Assembly (NCBI GenBank): GCA_020081605.1
Contig: JAHREC010000062.1
Coordinates: forward strand, 3,038,001 to 3,102,000
Reading direction: 5' to 3'
DNA: 64,000 nt
Source: Albifimbria verrucaria
Taxonomy: Eukaryota; Ascomycota; Sordariomycetes; Hypocreales; Stachybotryaceae
Shown: one piece after another, positions 22,878 through 35,800 of the stretch
How the letters are laid out: every line of letters starts with the position of its first letter
Numbering within the stretch: position 1 is the stretch's first letter
Notes under the pieces: generated by a model
What the model saw: only the letters and a program-made list of their open reading frames with translations
Database searches by the model: none
Told to the model about the DNA's origin: nothing
Made by a program: the position numbers and the translations under genes

Positions 22878-25800
22878 GGCTGCGGGCGGGAGGGTGTATC
22901 GATGGAGAAGAAGAAAGGGAGGAGTGGCTGGATAGTTATGACGGCAGGGCGGAGAGGAGGGAGGAAGGGAGGAAAAGAAAGGAAAGCAAGCCCTGGGTAT
23001 GAGTACGATGGAGGGAAGAGAAAGATGGATTAAAGAACCGACGGCGCGCAGGCAGAGAAGAGCTATCGGCCAGGGAGCGGCGGTGGTGGTGGGATGGGAA
23101 AAGGTAAAAAGGATGAGAGGCGACGAGACAATGAATGAATGGACGGATGGACTGGAGGACTGATGGACTGATGTACCGAGACAGGAAAGTACGGTACCTT
23201 CAGGTTTTACACGAAGCCAGGCAAGAAAGCAACGGCCCCAAGCGCATGTACGTACCGCCACACCTTACGTTAGTACAGGATACCAACTACTACCTTACCT
23301 ACTGTACTAATGTATGGCCATGGCCATGGCCATGACTACGACACTCTTATTGCAGGTAGGCTTAAGCACATGTACCCGGCATGTACACGGCGCGGCGGAG
23401 TGCTCGGCTCGTCTCCCAACGGGATTGGGGATTGGGGATTGCAGCAATGGAGACGGGCATGGGTGCGTGGGCTTTCTCTTGGCCGTGCGCCTCGGCAGGC
23501 GGGAGACAGGAGCGATGCGAGCGAGCGAGGGTAAGGGTAAAAGGGAATCGAAGTGGCATGGGATGGGGCGGGAGGGGGTGGAGGTTGGTTCATCAAAGAG
23601 CGCGTGCGATCCGGCGATCCGAGGGCAATGCAAAGTTGGAATTGCCATGCGGTGGGAGCGACGAGGGCAGGCTGAGACGGCCGATGGAGACGGAGAGACA
23701 AGTACCGACGAGGTACCGCACCTGGCAACGGGTCAAAAGTCTTATATCAGACTGGGTTTTACTAGCCTGAGTTTAAGGTGGAACATGGAACATGGAATGA
23801 GGAAAAGAAGGCGATGAAGAGGAGGAAGACGAAGAAGAAGAAGAGATGGAACAAACTTGGTTGGTTATGCTCGGATCACAATGGACAGAAGCGAGGATCT
23901 GAGGGGAAACCGCGGGATAGGTACGAAGCACGCACACTCTCGTCACAGTCATGCAAGGCAAGGCAAGGTAAAAAGGCAAGGTGGGCAGCAGGATCTACAA
24001 TCCGTTGGCTGGCTAGTCTGGTCCCAAAGGTGTCGCGTGCGGTGTCGCGTGCAGTCAAGGACGACGGCAGTTGCACCGCCATGCGAGTGACGGAGGGAGC
24101 CAAAGATTCGTGAAGAGCCACAGGGACGAAACGATCAGAGTAGAAGAGTTGCCAGTGGACATGACAACGGCAATGGGCGTCAGCACGAGGAGGCGGACAT
24201 GGTATAACAGGGACGCTCCGTGGCATCACGCAGATGTCGACTGACGACGGAGGTACATGCCTCTGGTCGGTACTTGGTGGCATCTGCGGTGCCAGTGCGG
24301 TGCATTTGGCCCGAGCAGGCATGCACATGCACCGTGGCCTAGGCGAACAAGCCACGGTGGGCTCCATCGGGCCAATCGACGGGCGCTCGACCGCCAAACA
24401 AGCAAGAAAAATAAAAGGGAAAGAAAATGCATGATGTCAGATACTTGGACACCCCGTCTGCCCAACCCCAATGCCAGTCAATACCAGGACAAAAGAAAGA
24501 GAGGAAAAAACTCCCATGTGCTCAAATTCCGCGTATACCGTATTCCCTTACAACACTGGCCCTGACTTACACCCGCTCCAGCTGTACTGTACCTGCCAAC
24601 AGAACAAACCAAGTCAGATCACCACCCCCATTTCGACCAACAACAGGTACATACCTATCTATCTAAGTATCTACCTACCCCTTACACAAAACAACACTTG
24701 TGAAAAAATATCAAATAAAATCCATATCCCATAACATACAAAATTACCCAAAACAAATCAAAATTTCCCTTGGCCCAGTGGGTCGTGATCCGTCTCAGTC
24801 CCGCTCCAACTGCCCACGCCCGGCCAATGACAGGCCCCTCCAGCGCCTGTCGCGTGCCACTTTGCCCAAACAAGCCCGAGCCTTCCGGTGCGAGACAGTG
24901 CCAGTGCCCATTTTGTTTTGGCAAACCCGCTAGTCCCTTGAATCCGAAATCATGCTATCCCACAAGCCGCGGCAACGGCTTTTCATTATCGTGCTTTAAT
25001 TTTCTTCTTTTTTTCTTTCTTTTTTTCTTCTTTGTGTCTACGGCTTACTGTGCTACTTACGGTCTACATCCGTGGTACTGTACCAAGTAGTGACCACCCA
25101 CCCATCCCTTTCTATGGTGCCCCTCCACTATCTAACAGGGATATGAAGATAGACAACACCACCAATGGCCCTACCACGGACCGTCATAGCAGTTCCGTTG
25201 CTGACTTCACCGAGCATGATATCCCGTCACCGTTATTGCACATGCCACATACAGCCAACACCAGCCCCAAGCCCCCGTAACCCAAAACCCGTAGCACCTC
25301 CCAAGCCCAAGCAAGAAAAAAACCTCGAGCTCCAAAACACCTCCTGCAGAGAGCCACTCTTCCTGCAGCTACGTCACTATCAACCGCTAGCTGACGGGCC
25401 CCGCCGTCTGCGTGCGGCAAGGACTGGCCTGGCCGAAACGCACAAAGCAGCTTGGCGGACTTGGCGAGTTGTCCGTCTTCCGAACTCCGCTTGGCGGGCT
25501 CTTGAGCCACTCCGATGCCTCCAGTCCGCATCAGGTCATGGCCGTTTGCCGTGCTGTACCAGGCTACAGGCTACAGGCTACAGACGACAGAGTAATTAGT
25601 GCTCTATCTTACCTGCATAGCTGTTCTGACCCCTGCTACCTTCTACAAACTGCCAGAGCTGGTTGAGCCCTTTTCGGTTAGAACTCCAATATCTCGTCCC
25701 TCCTAGTCCTCTGAGCCTATCCTCCTATCAAGCCTATCTCTTCCCACTCTGCATAGCCATAGGCCAACAACAACATACGTTGCACCCATCCATCTCATCC

Positions 25801-26534
25801 CACAATCCGAAATTGCAGGGGCTCTGAACTAGAATTCACAAATAGCCAACATGCCCTTTCCCCCTCCCAACCGCTCCGAGATCGTCCTTCCGGTTGCTCC
25901 GCCATAGACATAGAGCGGACATCGAAGACGACTCCTCTAGTTGCTTACCACACTTTTCCCGTTCCCCAGTAAGACACGGCGTCTTCCTATAACGGATTGA
26001 TATACACACGGCACCTAAATTCCTTCAACCAACTGCCGCCCAGCCTTGGTAGATCCTATGTACCCTGTGTTGGCTCCCTCGGCCTCCGCCTCCTCCGGCC
26101 CGGGTCGGGAGCTTCACTTCGACCGTGCAATCCTCCAAATCCTCAGCCTTGAGGTTCATCCTAGGCGCAGCAAGTCCCGAGCGCCTGTCTAGCATATATC
26201 AGGATGTTAATTCACGAGACGCATTGCATAACCCAACCGCATACTTCAGCTACTCAAAACACCTCATCTTGACTTTTATCCCACATCTTATTCACCAACA
26301 CCCGCCCAAGTATTCAACAATGAATTTTGGAAAACTTCTTTGCATTTCAGCGTGAGTGTTCAAACTACATCAGAATTCTATATGAAAATTTACATGGGAA
26401 AAGGTGGTGTCAACCTATATCTGCCGGGCTGCATGGCCCTTCATCCACATATACTGTACAGTTCATCATCCTCCCTCAAATTGACGTCTTAGTGAATCCC
26501 TTAATCCTTTCCGCGAACGCCGTTTCCCGTCTTC
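22878..26534. other. Long intergenic region, low-complexity, no gene supported
   Basis: About 3.7 kb between the start of the PAP2-like gene and the stop of the sensor-like gene, both on the minus strand. It holds polypurine/polypyrimidine stretches and a short GGCCAT repeat near 23314. Many overlapping frames exist on both strands but none shows a domain, a signal peptide or a consistent splice chain. A long 5' leader, regulatory DNA or a non-coding transcript would all fit. Confidence 0.45.
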
Positions 26535-27770
26535 TTATCCAGGCAGCTCCTGCGCCTGATACGACGATTGCGTTCGCGACGTTTGCGCATGCGACGTCTG
26601 TGTATGCGACGTCTGTGTATGCGATGCCTGTGAATGCGGCATATGCGAGCTCCGCGTGGGCAGCTCCGACGGCACATATCCCTGCGCCTCCACCATTGTC
26701 GGTACCGTTGACGCCGCTACCGACATGGTATCCATCTCCACCGACCGCCCGTCCGACGCGCCGTATCCTCCGTAGCTGCTGCTGCCGTCCGTCGGCTTCC
26801 CATAGTATCCCGTCAGGTGTGGGTCCTTGATCTCCGGCTCCAGCTTCTTCTCCAGCTCCGCCTCCCGTATCAGCGGCGACGGTCCCTGCTTGGCCAGCCG
26901 GCGCCGTCGTGCGATCCACCAGGCTACAACCGCGGTGGCCAGGCCCATCAGGCCTAGAACCGTACACGCAATGATGGCGATCTTGGCCCGCGTGCTGAGG
27001 CCGGTCCCCTTCCCTCGTCCTTGTCCGCATCCGCTGCTACCTCCTCGGCGTTATCATTCGGTAGCGTGAGGGTAGACGTCGATGTTGATGCCGGTACAGA
27101 CGTGGACGACGCAGTCGTTGTTGTTTGCTTCGCCGAACTTGTCGCTGCTGATTTTGTGCTCACATCCTTATCCTTGTCCTTATCATCTTCCTTTTGCTGG
27201 TTCTTCTTGTCTTCCTCTTCTTTCTTCTTCTTCTTTTCCTCTTCCAGCCTGTCCTTGTCCTCCTGGGATACCTTCCACACCGTCTGCTCGTCTCTCGGTT
27301 CGGACCTCAGACTGAAGACGACGCTGTTGGCCCCGCGTCCTTTAGGGCCCTGATCGTCATTGTCCCTGAAGTTAAACCAGCAGTTGTCTGAATTGGTCTT
27401 GAAGTCGATCACGATGGCCTCCGATCCGACCATATCCTCGGCATCGTTGATGAGAAGCTCTGTAGAGATATTTAGTAAGGCTTCAGAAATTGGACCGGGT
27501 CCAAATAATTCATGGTGTCCCAGCATGTTGACAAAACGTACTTGTTGCCAAAATGTCCTCGCCATTGTCGTTCTTCTCCCAGCAAAACGTCCACAGACTG
27601 ACGTTGGCAATCGTCGTATCATAGCTGACAATCACCGTATCCTTCTCGTAGAACGTTAACCCCTTCTGTGTCGGGAACGTAAAGATATCGTCGTAGGCGA
27701 GTGCCGTTCCGTGGAAAAGAAGCGGCAGCACCGTGTGCCACGCGGCCCAGATCTGTCTCGTCGATACCAT
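26535..27770 (-). CDS. Single-pass, signal-peptide-bearing surface protein, sensor-like; one 1-nt frameshift
   Basis: Two exons: 27770-27542 and 27459-26535 (donor GTACGT, acceptor TACAG), about 384 aa. The order is signal peptide (MVSTRQIWAAWHTVLPLLFH...ALA); a compact ectodomain with two visible cysteines (TFCWEKND, NCWFNF); a very charged Lys/Glu/Asp stalk (about 180-210); a Ser/Thr-rich segment; one transmembrane helix (IAIIACTVLGLMGLATAVVAWWI); an Arg-rich stop-transfer; and a cytosolic tail ending in SHTQT-type repeats. The architecture resembles fungal wall-stress sensors such as Wsc/Mid2, but the ectodomain is not one I recognise. The frame breaks at CCCC 27006-27009, just before the membrane helix, and one extra base rejoins it. 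Function is inferred from layout only. Confidence 0.7.
26571..26642. repeat. 15-bp coding minisatellite
   Basis: About five imperfect 15-bp units (core TGCGACGTCTGTGTA on the plus strand). On the minus strand they encode the SHTQT-type pentapeptide repeats in the C-terminal tail of the sensor-like surface protein. Confidence 0.8.
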
Positions 27771-29000
27771 GGCTTCGGACGTGATCGCGCGTATTCAGGC
27801 CGTTCAGACTGGTTGAGACACCGGGTTATTCCTGTCACCAACGCGTGACCAAGGACATGTCGCTCGGGGTCGATCACCGTGTATTCCCGTTTCCCACGCG
27901 GTTGCAGGAGCAGAGTAGCAAACAGAAGAGGAGAGAGAATAACGAAGAGCTCTACAGGGAATGGCTACACGGGCCACCGCAACCTCACCATCCAACGAGT
28001 ATTCCATCCCAATTCTCCGCTCCTCTCCTACAGCACGGGCCAGAACAGCACCAGGCCTCTGGTCGACGCCCAAACCCCTGAGCTTCTGTGATCCTTCAAC
28101 CCCTGCCTGAAGAGGCTCTGGGGAGAACAGCTGACAGCAAGACCTCCTAAACAGGCCTGTCTCCGACCGAAAGTCCCCATTGGGCTGTTGTTGCTGCAAG
28201 GCCCCAACGGGACGCGCTTATGCACCTCAGCATGGGCTATGGAACATTCTATCCTTCCATTCTCCGGAAACGTTGAGCTTTGCGACACAATCATGAACAG
28301 CTCCAACATTCGTCGGGCGTCTGTATGCTGTAGGATCAAGACTGTGCCACGGCTTAGCAGTAAATTAGCAATACACAAAACACTCCATCATGCGTCAAAT
28401 CCTACTGGCAAACACGAAGTTCAAACAATGTAACTGTCACCTCGCACCTCTTGACCAAATCCGTTCTGCTCCCATTGATGATCCCTGTCGGGTCAGAGCT
28501 ATTCCCTGTTCGTTCGTTGCAGCAGATAAATAAGGCTGTGAGTTCAGCTGCGTCAATCTTCATGCACGCAGGAGTAGTGGCTATTTTTATAACGAAGCGC
28601 CTACGCAAGCTGCTCGCATACGTGACGACCAACAGTCACAAGTTTAACCGCCCTCGCTGAGGTTCCAAACATCTGTTCTCTGTTCAGGTTTCCAAACTTT
28701 CATCACTCATCACGTTCATCGTTCCTCCGCCTGCCATACTGGGCTGAAGCACGGCTCGCACGACGGCCATGAGAAACATGGATGTTGCGATATTACTGCG
28801 GAGTGGACCGTGTTGCACAGGGCCGTTGCCGTTGCAATCTCAGTGGGCCTGGTCGATGCTCCACATGATCGATCCTTGCCCCTTCACATTCACCTTCACA
28901 CGTCAGAACATCCCAATAGGCGTCGCAGCGGCTGCTACTCAGCAATTTGAATCACCAAGCCGTGTGGATGCTTTCTTGAAACAGCTTCATTCATTACGTT
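27771..29000. other. Intergenic, promoter of sensor-like gene
   Basis: About 1.2 kb between two minus-strand genes. It should contain the promoter of the sensor-like gene and the 3' end of the checkpoint gene. No coding exon is supported. Confidence 0.5.
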
Positions 29001-32000
29001 TTAAAAGTTCATCTCATCTTCCTCCACTATCCTACCCAAGATGAGGCTCTGGATCACAAGCTCATCGTTGAGCACTCGCAGATTCCTTACTAGTGGCTGG
29101 GCCGCCGATCGTCTCCGCTTCCTTCCGCCTCCTTCAGGGGCCGCTGATAAAACTGCTTCAGCGGTTCCCGTCCCTTTGTCTATGTAGCACCAGTCAAATG
29201 GCTTCCCTGCCTTTTCGCTTTCAACGAGCGTGTCCCGTGCTTGCTGGACCGTGAATACCCGTGACATGCTTGGCCCAAGGGCTTGCGCCAAGAAGATATA
29301 TGGCTCTTTCGCCTCACTCCGGGGCTTTTTCGAGTCCATAACGAGAAGAATGCGCTGACCGTCGAGGAGTCTCGGTCGAGTCTTGACCATGTCCGCTAAG
29401 CTCGTACCAAGTATAGAGTAAGCAGCCATGTTTCGAGACCGGATAGCATTGCCCAGAACAGCCGACGATCCCGCGCAGAGCAAGTAGGGCTGCCAATCCA
29501 CGATCGTTCCCTTGTTAAGACATGTAGTTATCCACTGTTGTGCCAGACATGGCAGCCCTAAAGCCAAAGCTTGCATATACTTGGGCTTCCGTGAATGACT
29601 ATCTGCGATGAGAGCCGTGAATCCGGCGTTGCAACCAGCTCTAGTGAGCTTCAATAGCTCCTCATCGTCGTAGGTCGGGCTGCTTGACTTTAATATCTTG
29701 CATGGCTCAAAGAGTTCATGGAACCCTTCCTGCAAAATTAGTCCTCCTGCCTGGGTAACCTTCGATTCAAGCCTCGCACGTTCTTGGAGTTTTTGGCCTG
29801 ACTGGAATGAAATGGCAAAGATCATCCCCTCAAATAGACGCGCGCCTGCATGTGGAGTGCTTATGCTCTGTCTATAGCTGCGGCTTACGTGAGGCTGCAC
29901 CAAGCTCGTATCAGCGCTCCGAGGGACTGGAGAGCATTGCAGCTCGTCAGTCGATTCAGAATCAATTCGCATTGAGCGCCGCAATCCTCTCGCTACACGT
30001 TTCCCAGGTTGTGGAGACTCAGATCTCGGTGCATGTCGCAAGACACGCTTTCGCAAACTCGTGCGGACTGCTGGCGAAGGCAGCGTCGTAGTCTCTGTTC
30101 GTTCAGAGGTAGGCGAGTCTTGTGTGCCTGGTGTAGTAGCGGATGAAGGAGCTGGCGTGGTCGATAATACTGTCAGATCAGAGGATACTTCAGCCGGATC
30201 TGAAGGTAGAGGAGTTGAAGGGTCCGGCTCTCCCACGGAAGCATGGGTTTGACCTTTGCTGATCGAGTCGTGCTAATCGTTGGTATCTTCCTCTCCTCCG
30301 TTGTTCGAGTGACAACTGCTGAGCGGGTGAATCGTGGTGGATCAGGAGTGCTAGCATCCGCCCCAGTCTCCAACGAGATGACATCTGACGTAGATGAGCT
30401 GAGGAATGGGTTTCTTCTCGGTCTCCGAGTTCTCTCTGCATTGGTCCTGAGCCCGCGTCTTCGTACAGGTGGAAGTGATGATGACTCCAGGTTATTAGGT
30501 CCCTGCCGGCCCTCCTGATCAGGTTCAACCTCCTCTGGAATAAGTTCCGGTAGCTCTGGCTCAGCAATACTGGACGTAGCCTTTCCATGTTCTGCTGGAG
30601 ACGACTGTACAGGACTTGTTGCCGGTATGACCTCATCGTCCCCAGGGCCGGCGTCCAGCTCCGGCTTTTACGAGAGCCGGCTCCGCGTTTTGCATGCTTC
30701 GTCTTAACAGGCTTAATGCGTGGCGTCGTGTCTGTTACATCACCAGTAGGAGTTTCATCGGATGCAGTTACTGTTTTGACAGGATTTCGAGGAGTTAGAT
30801 CCTCCTTCAGCCCATCTGAAAGCGGGTTCGCTTGATCGAGTGAGCCCTTGTTCCATGTTCCATCATCACTTAATGTTCGGCGCTTCTTCCGACTCGGCGG
30901 CTCATCCGATGATCGTCGCGCCACTCTTGGAACGCTCACTCTCTCCAATTCCTCTTCGGCCATGGCTCTAACCTTCTGGATTCGCTTTCGACGTTCAATC
31001 CTTTTGATAGCATCGTCCGAGTCGCTACCGGACAACAGGTCTTGCGTAGGTACCTCTCCTGCCATTTTTCTCTCCTGGGATTTCTTCATTGGCTCATAAT
31101 GCGCCGAAGGTTGGAAGCCGCCAGAAGATTTGGGCGGCTGCACGGTTGGCGACTCTGGTATCAAATCGGCTCCGGTTGATCTACTATTCAAAGGCGTTTC
31201 TATTTCTTGAATGTCGTCCAACCTCATACGAGTTACGGTGCCTGGGACTTCGTGTAACCTCTGTGGACTTGATGTGCGCAAATCGGTAGGCGAAGAAACG
31301 TTCGCCCGGTCTTTCAGAGGCGACGTCTCCATCATGTTCGGGGATATAGAGTTGAGAAACATATTCGGCGACGGCCTCGATGAAGTTGGGCTGAAGCCTT
31401 TCACAGCCGATGAGAGCTGCGTCTGTCCGAAGAGCTGGCTGCCGGCAAGCGGTGCGGCGATACTCGGCTTCGACGCGAAGGGGTTTCTCGGCAGTGCCGG
31501 CGTTTCGGGGCGATGCCATGAGGTCGGTGAGGAGTGTAGCCGAGACTAGACAATTGCTGAGGGGTCTGCTCGGTCATTCGCCAGTCGCCCTTGGTCGTTT
31601 CGAAACCTGCATCTTCGGATACCTGCGACGATGGACGAGCCATCTGGGTGAGGTTGCCGAAATTTACAGCGCCTGTGTCATCCGGTTGCAGCGTATGATC
31701 TTCCTCCGGGTTTTCCTTGGGGTTTGCACCTGCTGGGCTTGAAGCCAGCGACTGGCAGTAATCCCTATAATCTCGGTCCTCGTTGGCTTGCGTCGGAGTA
31801 TCCTGCGACGGGTCCATCTTGCGCGATGGTCCAGACGTGCCCGAAGGCACAGACAGAGGTGCGGCTATTGAGTCCGGAAGCGCATCGGGATTGTCCTGCG
31901 AGACGCGTTGCGTGTCGACGAGTTGGATGGGTTCGTCAAAGGTAGTGTCCTGGGTCGTGGCGTCGTCCTGGGCCTGGTCCGCTAGATTTGTTTCGGCATC

Positions 32001-32366
32001 GGGTAGTGCTTGGGCACGTAATAATTGCTTTTTCCACCATCAGCATGATCCTTGTCGATAGTCGATACTTAAACACGAACCTCGACAACGGCCGGACGTG
32101 GCGGCGGGTCAACAAGATTACCAGGCTGACCAAAGCTGGTTTCGGAGACCAGGCCTAGGCGACTGTCATCCTGTCCAATGTAGGGCGTCTGTTCGCGCGA
32201 CAGGCGGTCGTGGTTGGAGTTGGTCGTCTGGGTCTGGAGAACGATGAGTTTCTGGTACGCCAGTGGCTAATGCAAGGGTGCGGGTACGTACCGCTGCGAC
32301 ACCAAGTTCTGCCTTGAGGGCCTCGAGAATGGCCTGGCTATCCTGTGACTCAGTGTCTTCCGGCAT
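29001..32366 (-). CDS. Rad9/Crb2/53BP1-type DNA-damage checkpoint adaptor, tandem BRCT; three 1-nt frameshifts
   Basis: Checkpoint mediator that recruits and helps activate effector kinases at damaged chromatin. Three exons: 32366-32292, 32251-32081 and 32027-29001. Implied length is about 1091 aa. The N-terminal third is disordered and rich in SQ/TQ sites (TESQDSQ, DTQRVSQ, DPSQDTPTQ, NLTQ), as expected of Mec1/Tel1 substrates. The C-terminal 280 residues form two BRCT repeats: BRCT1 begins RLFEGMIFAISF (about 815) with GGLILQEGF; BRCT2 ends with LNDELVIQSLILGRIVEE, characteristic of fungal Crb2/Rad9. The Tudor domain found before the BRCTs in many family members is not evident. Frame breaks at about 31540, 30666-30669 (TTTT) and 30245-30247 (GGG) each need one extra base. 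Confidence 0.83.
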
Positions 32367-32861
32367 GGGGCTCCCCGTCGTGTGTCTGGGCGAGTCAGAA
32401 CGCGTCATGAGGCTGGCTCGTCTGCATCTTGAAGCAGGTCGGCCACATCCTTGAGCAAACTCGCTGGGGCCAGGTGAGCAGAGGCGCGTCGACCGAATGG
32501 AGAAATTGAGCTGGCGACTGCGCGTTGAGTGGCACGAGGTCACGTGTTCAATTAACAACGAGGCCCATCTCGCGTCTGCACTTCGCTTCGCTTCACTTCA
32601 CTTCACGTCACGTCACGTCACTCAGTATCCACTATAGCAATTGCCCTTGATTGAATGCAGAGTGCCCTTATATTGTCAAGAAGATGATGTCTATTTATGC
32701 AAAATGCTCAATTTGGTCATAGCATCGTAAAATGTTCTCTGTCCCATATCCAAAACCAGACACGTCTCTGAATACCTGTTCTTGTTTCTTTATATAAATC
32801 TTCGTTGTAACAACATCATGCAGCCCGAAAATTCTCCCAAATTTGTATAAAAACAAGCACG
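32367..32861. other. Intergenic, checkpoint-gene promoter and WW-gene 3' region
   Basis: About 500 bp. It includes the pentanucleotide array at 32581-32620; the rest is AT-rich 3' UTR-like sequence of the WW gene. No gene is seen. Confidence 0.5.
32581..32620. repeat. Pentanucleotide tandem array (CTTCG/CTTCA/CGTCA)
   Basis: Eight adjacent 5-bp units drift from CTTCG through CTTCA to CGTCA. The array lies 215-255 bp upstream of the checkpoint gene start. CGTCA is also half of a CRE/ATF-type site, so a regulatory role is possible but unproven. Confidence 0.75.
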
Positions 32862-35800
32862 CTATTGAACAGGGTTTGTCTGAGCTTGTGGTCCAGAATA
32901 ACTGAGCCGTGCTACTGCTGCTTGTGGATAATGAATTCCTGGCTGCCCCTGATATGCTGACATATTCGGCTCATATGGCTTCCCCTGATTTGGCATTGGA
33001 CTTTCCGCATTATTCACAGCAGCCCCCAATGGGTGTGAATTCAAGGGTCCCTGGTGATTTGGTCCCTGTTGTCCGGGCGGCGTTGACGATGGCGGTTGCG
33101 GGGCCTGTGACCCCGGTCCTGGAGCTTGCTTCCGACGAATCTTGCCTGCTCCAGGCTGAGCAGACGCTGGAGGCGCCGTAGCTTGATGAGGTTGTTCTTG
33201 CAAAGGTGCTGATGCTGGAGAAGGAGTATTCACCTGGTGCTGTTGCGGGTACTGTTGCTGGGGAAAGCTCGGATGTTGTGGTGGGTCTTGCTGCTGCGGG
33301 AAGCTAGATTGTTGCTGTTGATGTGGTTGATATTGATGATACTGATGCTGTTGGTGCTGCTGGTATTGATATTGCTGCGGCGGCGGCGGCTGTGTCGTCT
33401 GATGAAAGCCAGGCTGTTGCTGAAAACTAGGCTGTTGTTGGAAACCAGGTTGTTGCTGAGCGTTGGCCTGCTGCTGAAAGCTAGATGGCTGCTGAAGGCT
33501 AGGTTGTTGCTGGAAACTAGGCTGTTGCTGGAAACCCGGATATTGTTGAAAGCTAGCTTGGTGCTGGAGATGTTGCTGAGTAGGAAGCGGAACCACCTCT
33601 TGTGTCACAGCAGGCGCCTGATACCCTCCAGCACCCCAAGACAATTGCTCCTGACCACGCAAATCAGGACTCGGCGCCATCCCGTTCACCCCAGCGCCTG
33701 GCGCAGCCAAAGGTAACGGCGCCGAGATACCCTGACTTGCCTTGGGACTCTTGCGCAGTTTCGTCAGTTTATCCTTACTCTTGCCCGCGAAGCTGCTAAT
33801 CGCCGTCTGCGCCGACGCCATGCCCGGCTTCAAGTTGCGGTTCACGGCCGCTTGTGCCGATGCCACGCCTGGTTTGAGATTCTCCATATAGTTTTGCGCG
33901 GAGGTGACGCCCGGTTTAAGGTTCTTTGATATGGCTGCCTGAGCAGACGTCAGACCGGGCTTGATGGAGTTCATGGCGGCTTGCGCAGAGGCCTTCGTGG
34001 GCTTGAAGCCGGGTATCTTGGTGGAAGACATGTAGTTCGACCAGGATGATTGTTTCTGTTGAGGACGGAGCTGGTTCTGCGGCGCAAGTCCTTGAGATGT
34101 CATCCACTCGGGTGGTGGTTGCTGCTGTCCGGGTGGCAATGCTTGGTTTTGTAGCGCAATCGGGGCCTGTTGAGGAACGTGACCTTGGGGTAGCCCCTGG
34201 TTATGCTGCAGTGCTTGTCCATTAGGAGCGGCTTCGTTATAAGGCTGTGCCCAGTTTCCTGGCGGTTGTGCCCCGAAGTGCTGTGCGGCTGGGGGCTGCG
34301 CAAGAGCTTGCTGAGAAGATTGCCAACTTGTCTGTTGTGCTGGCACTGTTTCCCAGGGGACTGCTGATGTATGAGTAGGGACTTCATGGTGTTGCGTGGA
34401 TGGTTGACTAGGACTCTCGTTCTGGACTGAAAGTGGTGGGTGTATGCTTGATACAGCAGAGTGTCTCCTGGTATGCAAGCCCGAGTGAGTTGACAGAGGA
34501 CTCATCTCACGCGGTATACCAGTTTCCTCTCTTTCTTCAATGCGGCCCAAATTGTGATCCGTAGGCGACTGTCCTGGCGCTTGGGACGTTGGGGCTGTCC
34601 CTGAACATTTGCTGGCTGCCCATGACTCCCGGAGTTTGTCTGACCTCGTGGTATCTGAGAAGAAGGTGATTCCTGACTTCTTGCTCCTACATTAGGGTCT
34701 CCCTGGAACTGTCCCAGACTACTGGGCCCTTGACTGAACTGCGGTCCCATATTGGTGGTTTGCTGCGCTGGCATAGAGTGCCTTTTATTAAGCTTGCGCG
34801 GCTGTCCCACTGGTGTTCTTCGCACACTTGGGGAACTACTCAATGTCACCGTAGGCACCTGGTTGTTCTGCGGAGGAAAATACTGCTGCGGCGACGAATC
34901 AAGAGGAATCTTTCCAGGAACTGGTGGGCTTGGCAGAGTGCCTGTAGCAGATAATTCACCAGGAGTGTGAACATTATGGGTTAGCTGCGCTGGTTGAGCA
35001 AAGTTGTTTGGTGATGCGTTTGCTGGTAGCTGTTCCGACACCGATGAAGGACTGATGGGCTTCCTGGGGATGCTTTCAGATTGAGAGGCTGCGGCGATAG
35101 TCCTGGTGTTTGTGACATCGGCGAAGGCGTGTGAGGTGGAATTCCGGGTGACTGGCTGACTGAGCTAGGAGGTGAAGGTGATGCTCCGCCTACATTGCCG
35201 AAAGAATGCTGCGGTTCGCCTTGCGAGACAGATCGCCTATGCGGCTGAGCTTGATAGTGAGGGTTGTACGGTGGACGGGGCTGGTTCCGCAGATCTTGAG
35301 GTCTTTGGCCATCCATTCGACGATCTCGAATCTCCCCGGATTATGTGCAAACTGCGGTGGTAGGTCAGAGAGCGGGTATGGCGGGTTAGGCGGTGCCGGC
35401 GAAGATGGCATAGCACCTCGACCCAAATTGGGTGGCCCAGCCTGTTGACGATATTGAGCTTCATGCTGAGAAGGATATGACTGCATCGTAGGATGCTGCT
35501 GCTGTACGGGAAGGAGTTGGGGTTTGTAGTCCCCTGGGGCATGACTGTTGTTGATCGGAGCAGCTGTTGACCGTGCATAGGCCCAGCAAAGGCTTGGTTT
35601 TGTTGACCAGGTAAGTTTCCGTACTGAACTGGAGGGCCATTGACGACATTCTCGACCTTCTGAACCGGTTCCGTAGCAGCGCGGTGCATATCCGGTCGTG
35701 AAAGTTGATGCTGCATCGGCTGGTGCTGTTGAATTGGCGCATCTGCCACAGGTTGAGCATATGGCTCTTTGCCCACAGCAGCCGAAGTCTCAGCAACCTG

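Noticed and set aside
32366..32558. Upstream extension of the checkpoint protein frame beyond the ATG at 32366.
   Set aside because: No upstream in-frame ATG is seen, and the MPEDTESQDSQ start fits the family.
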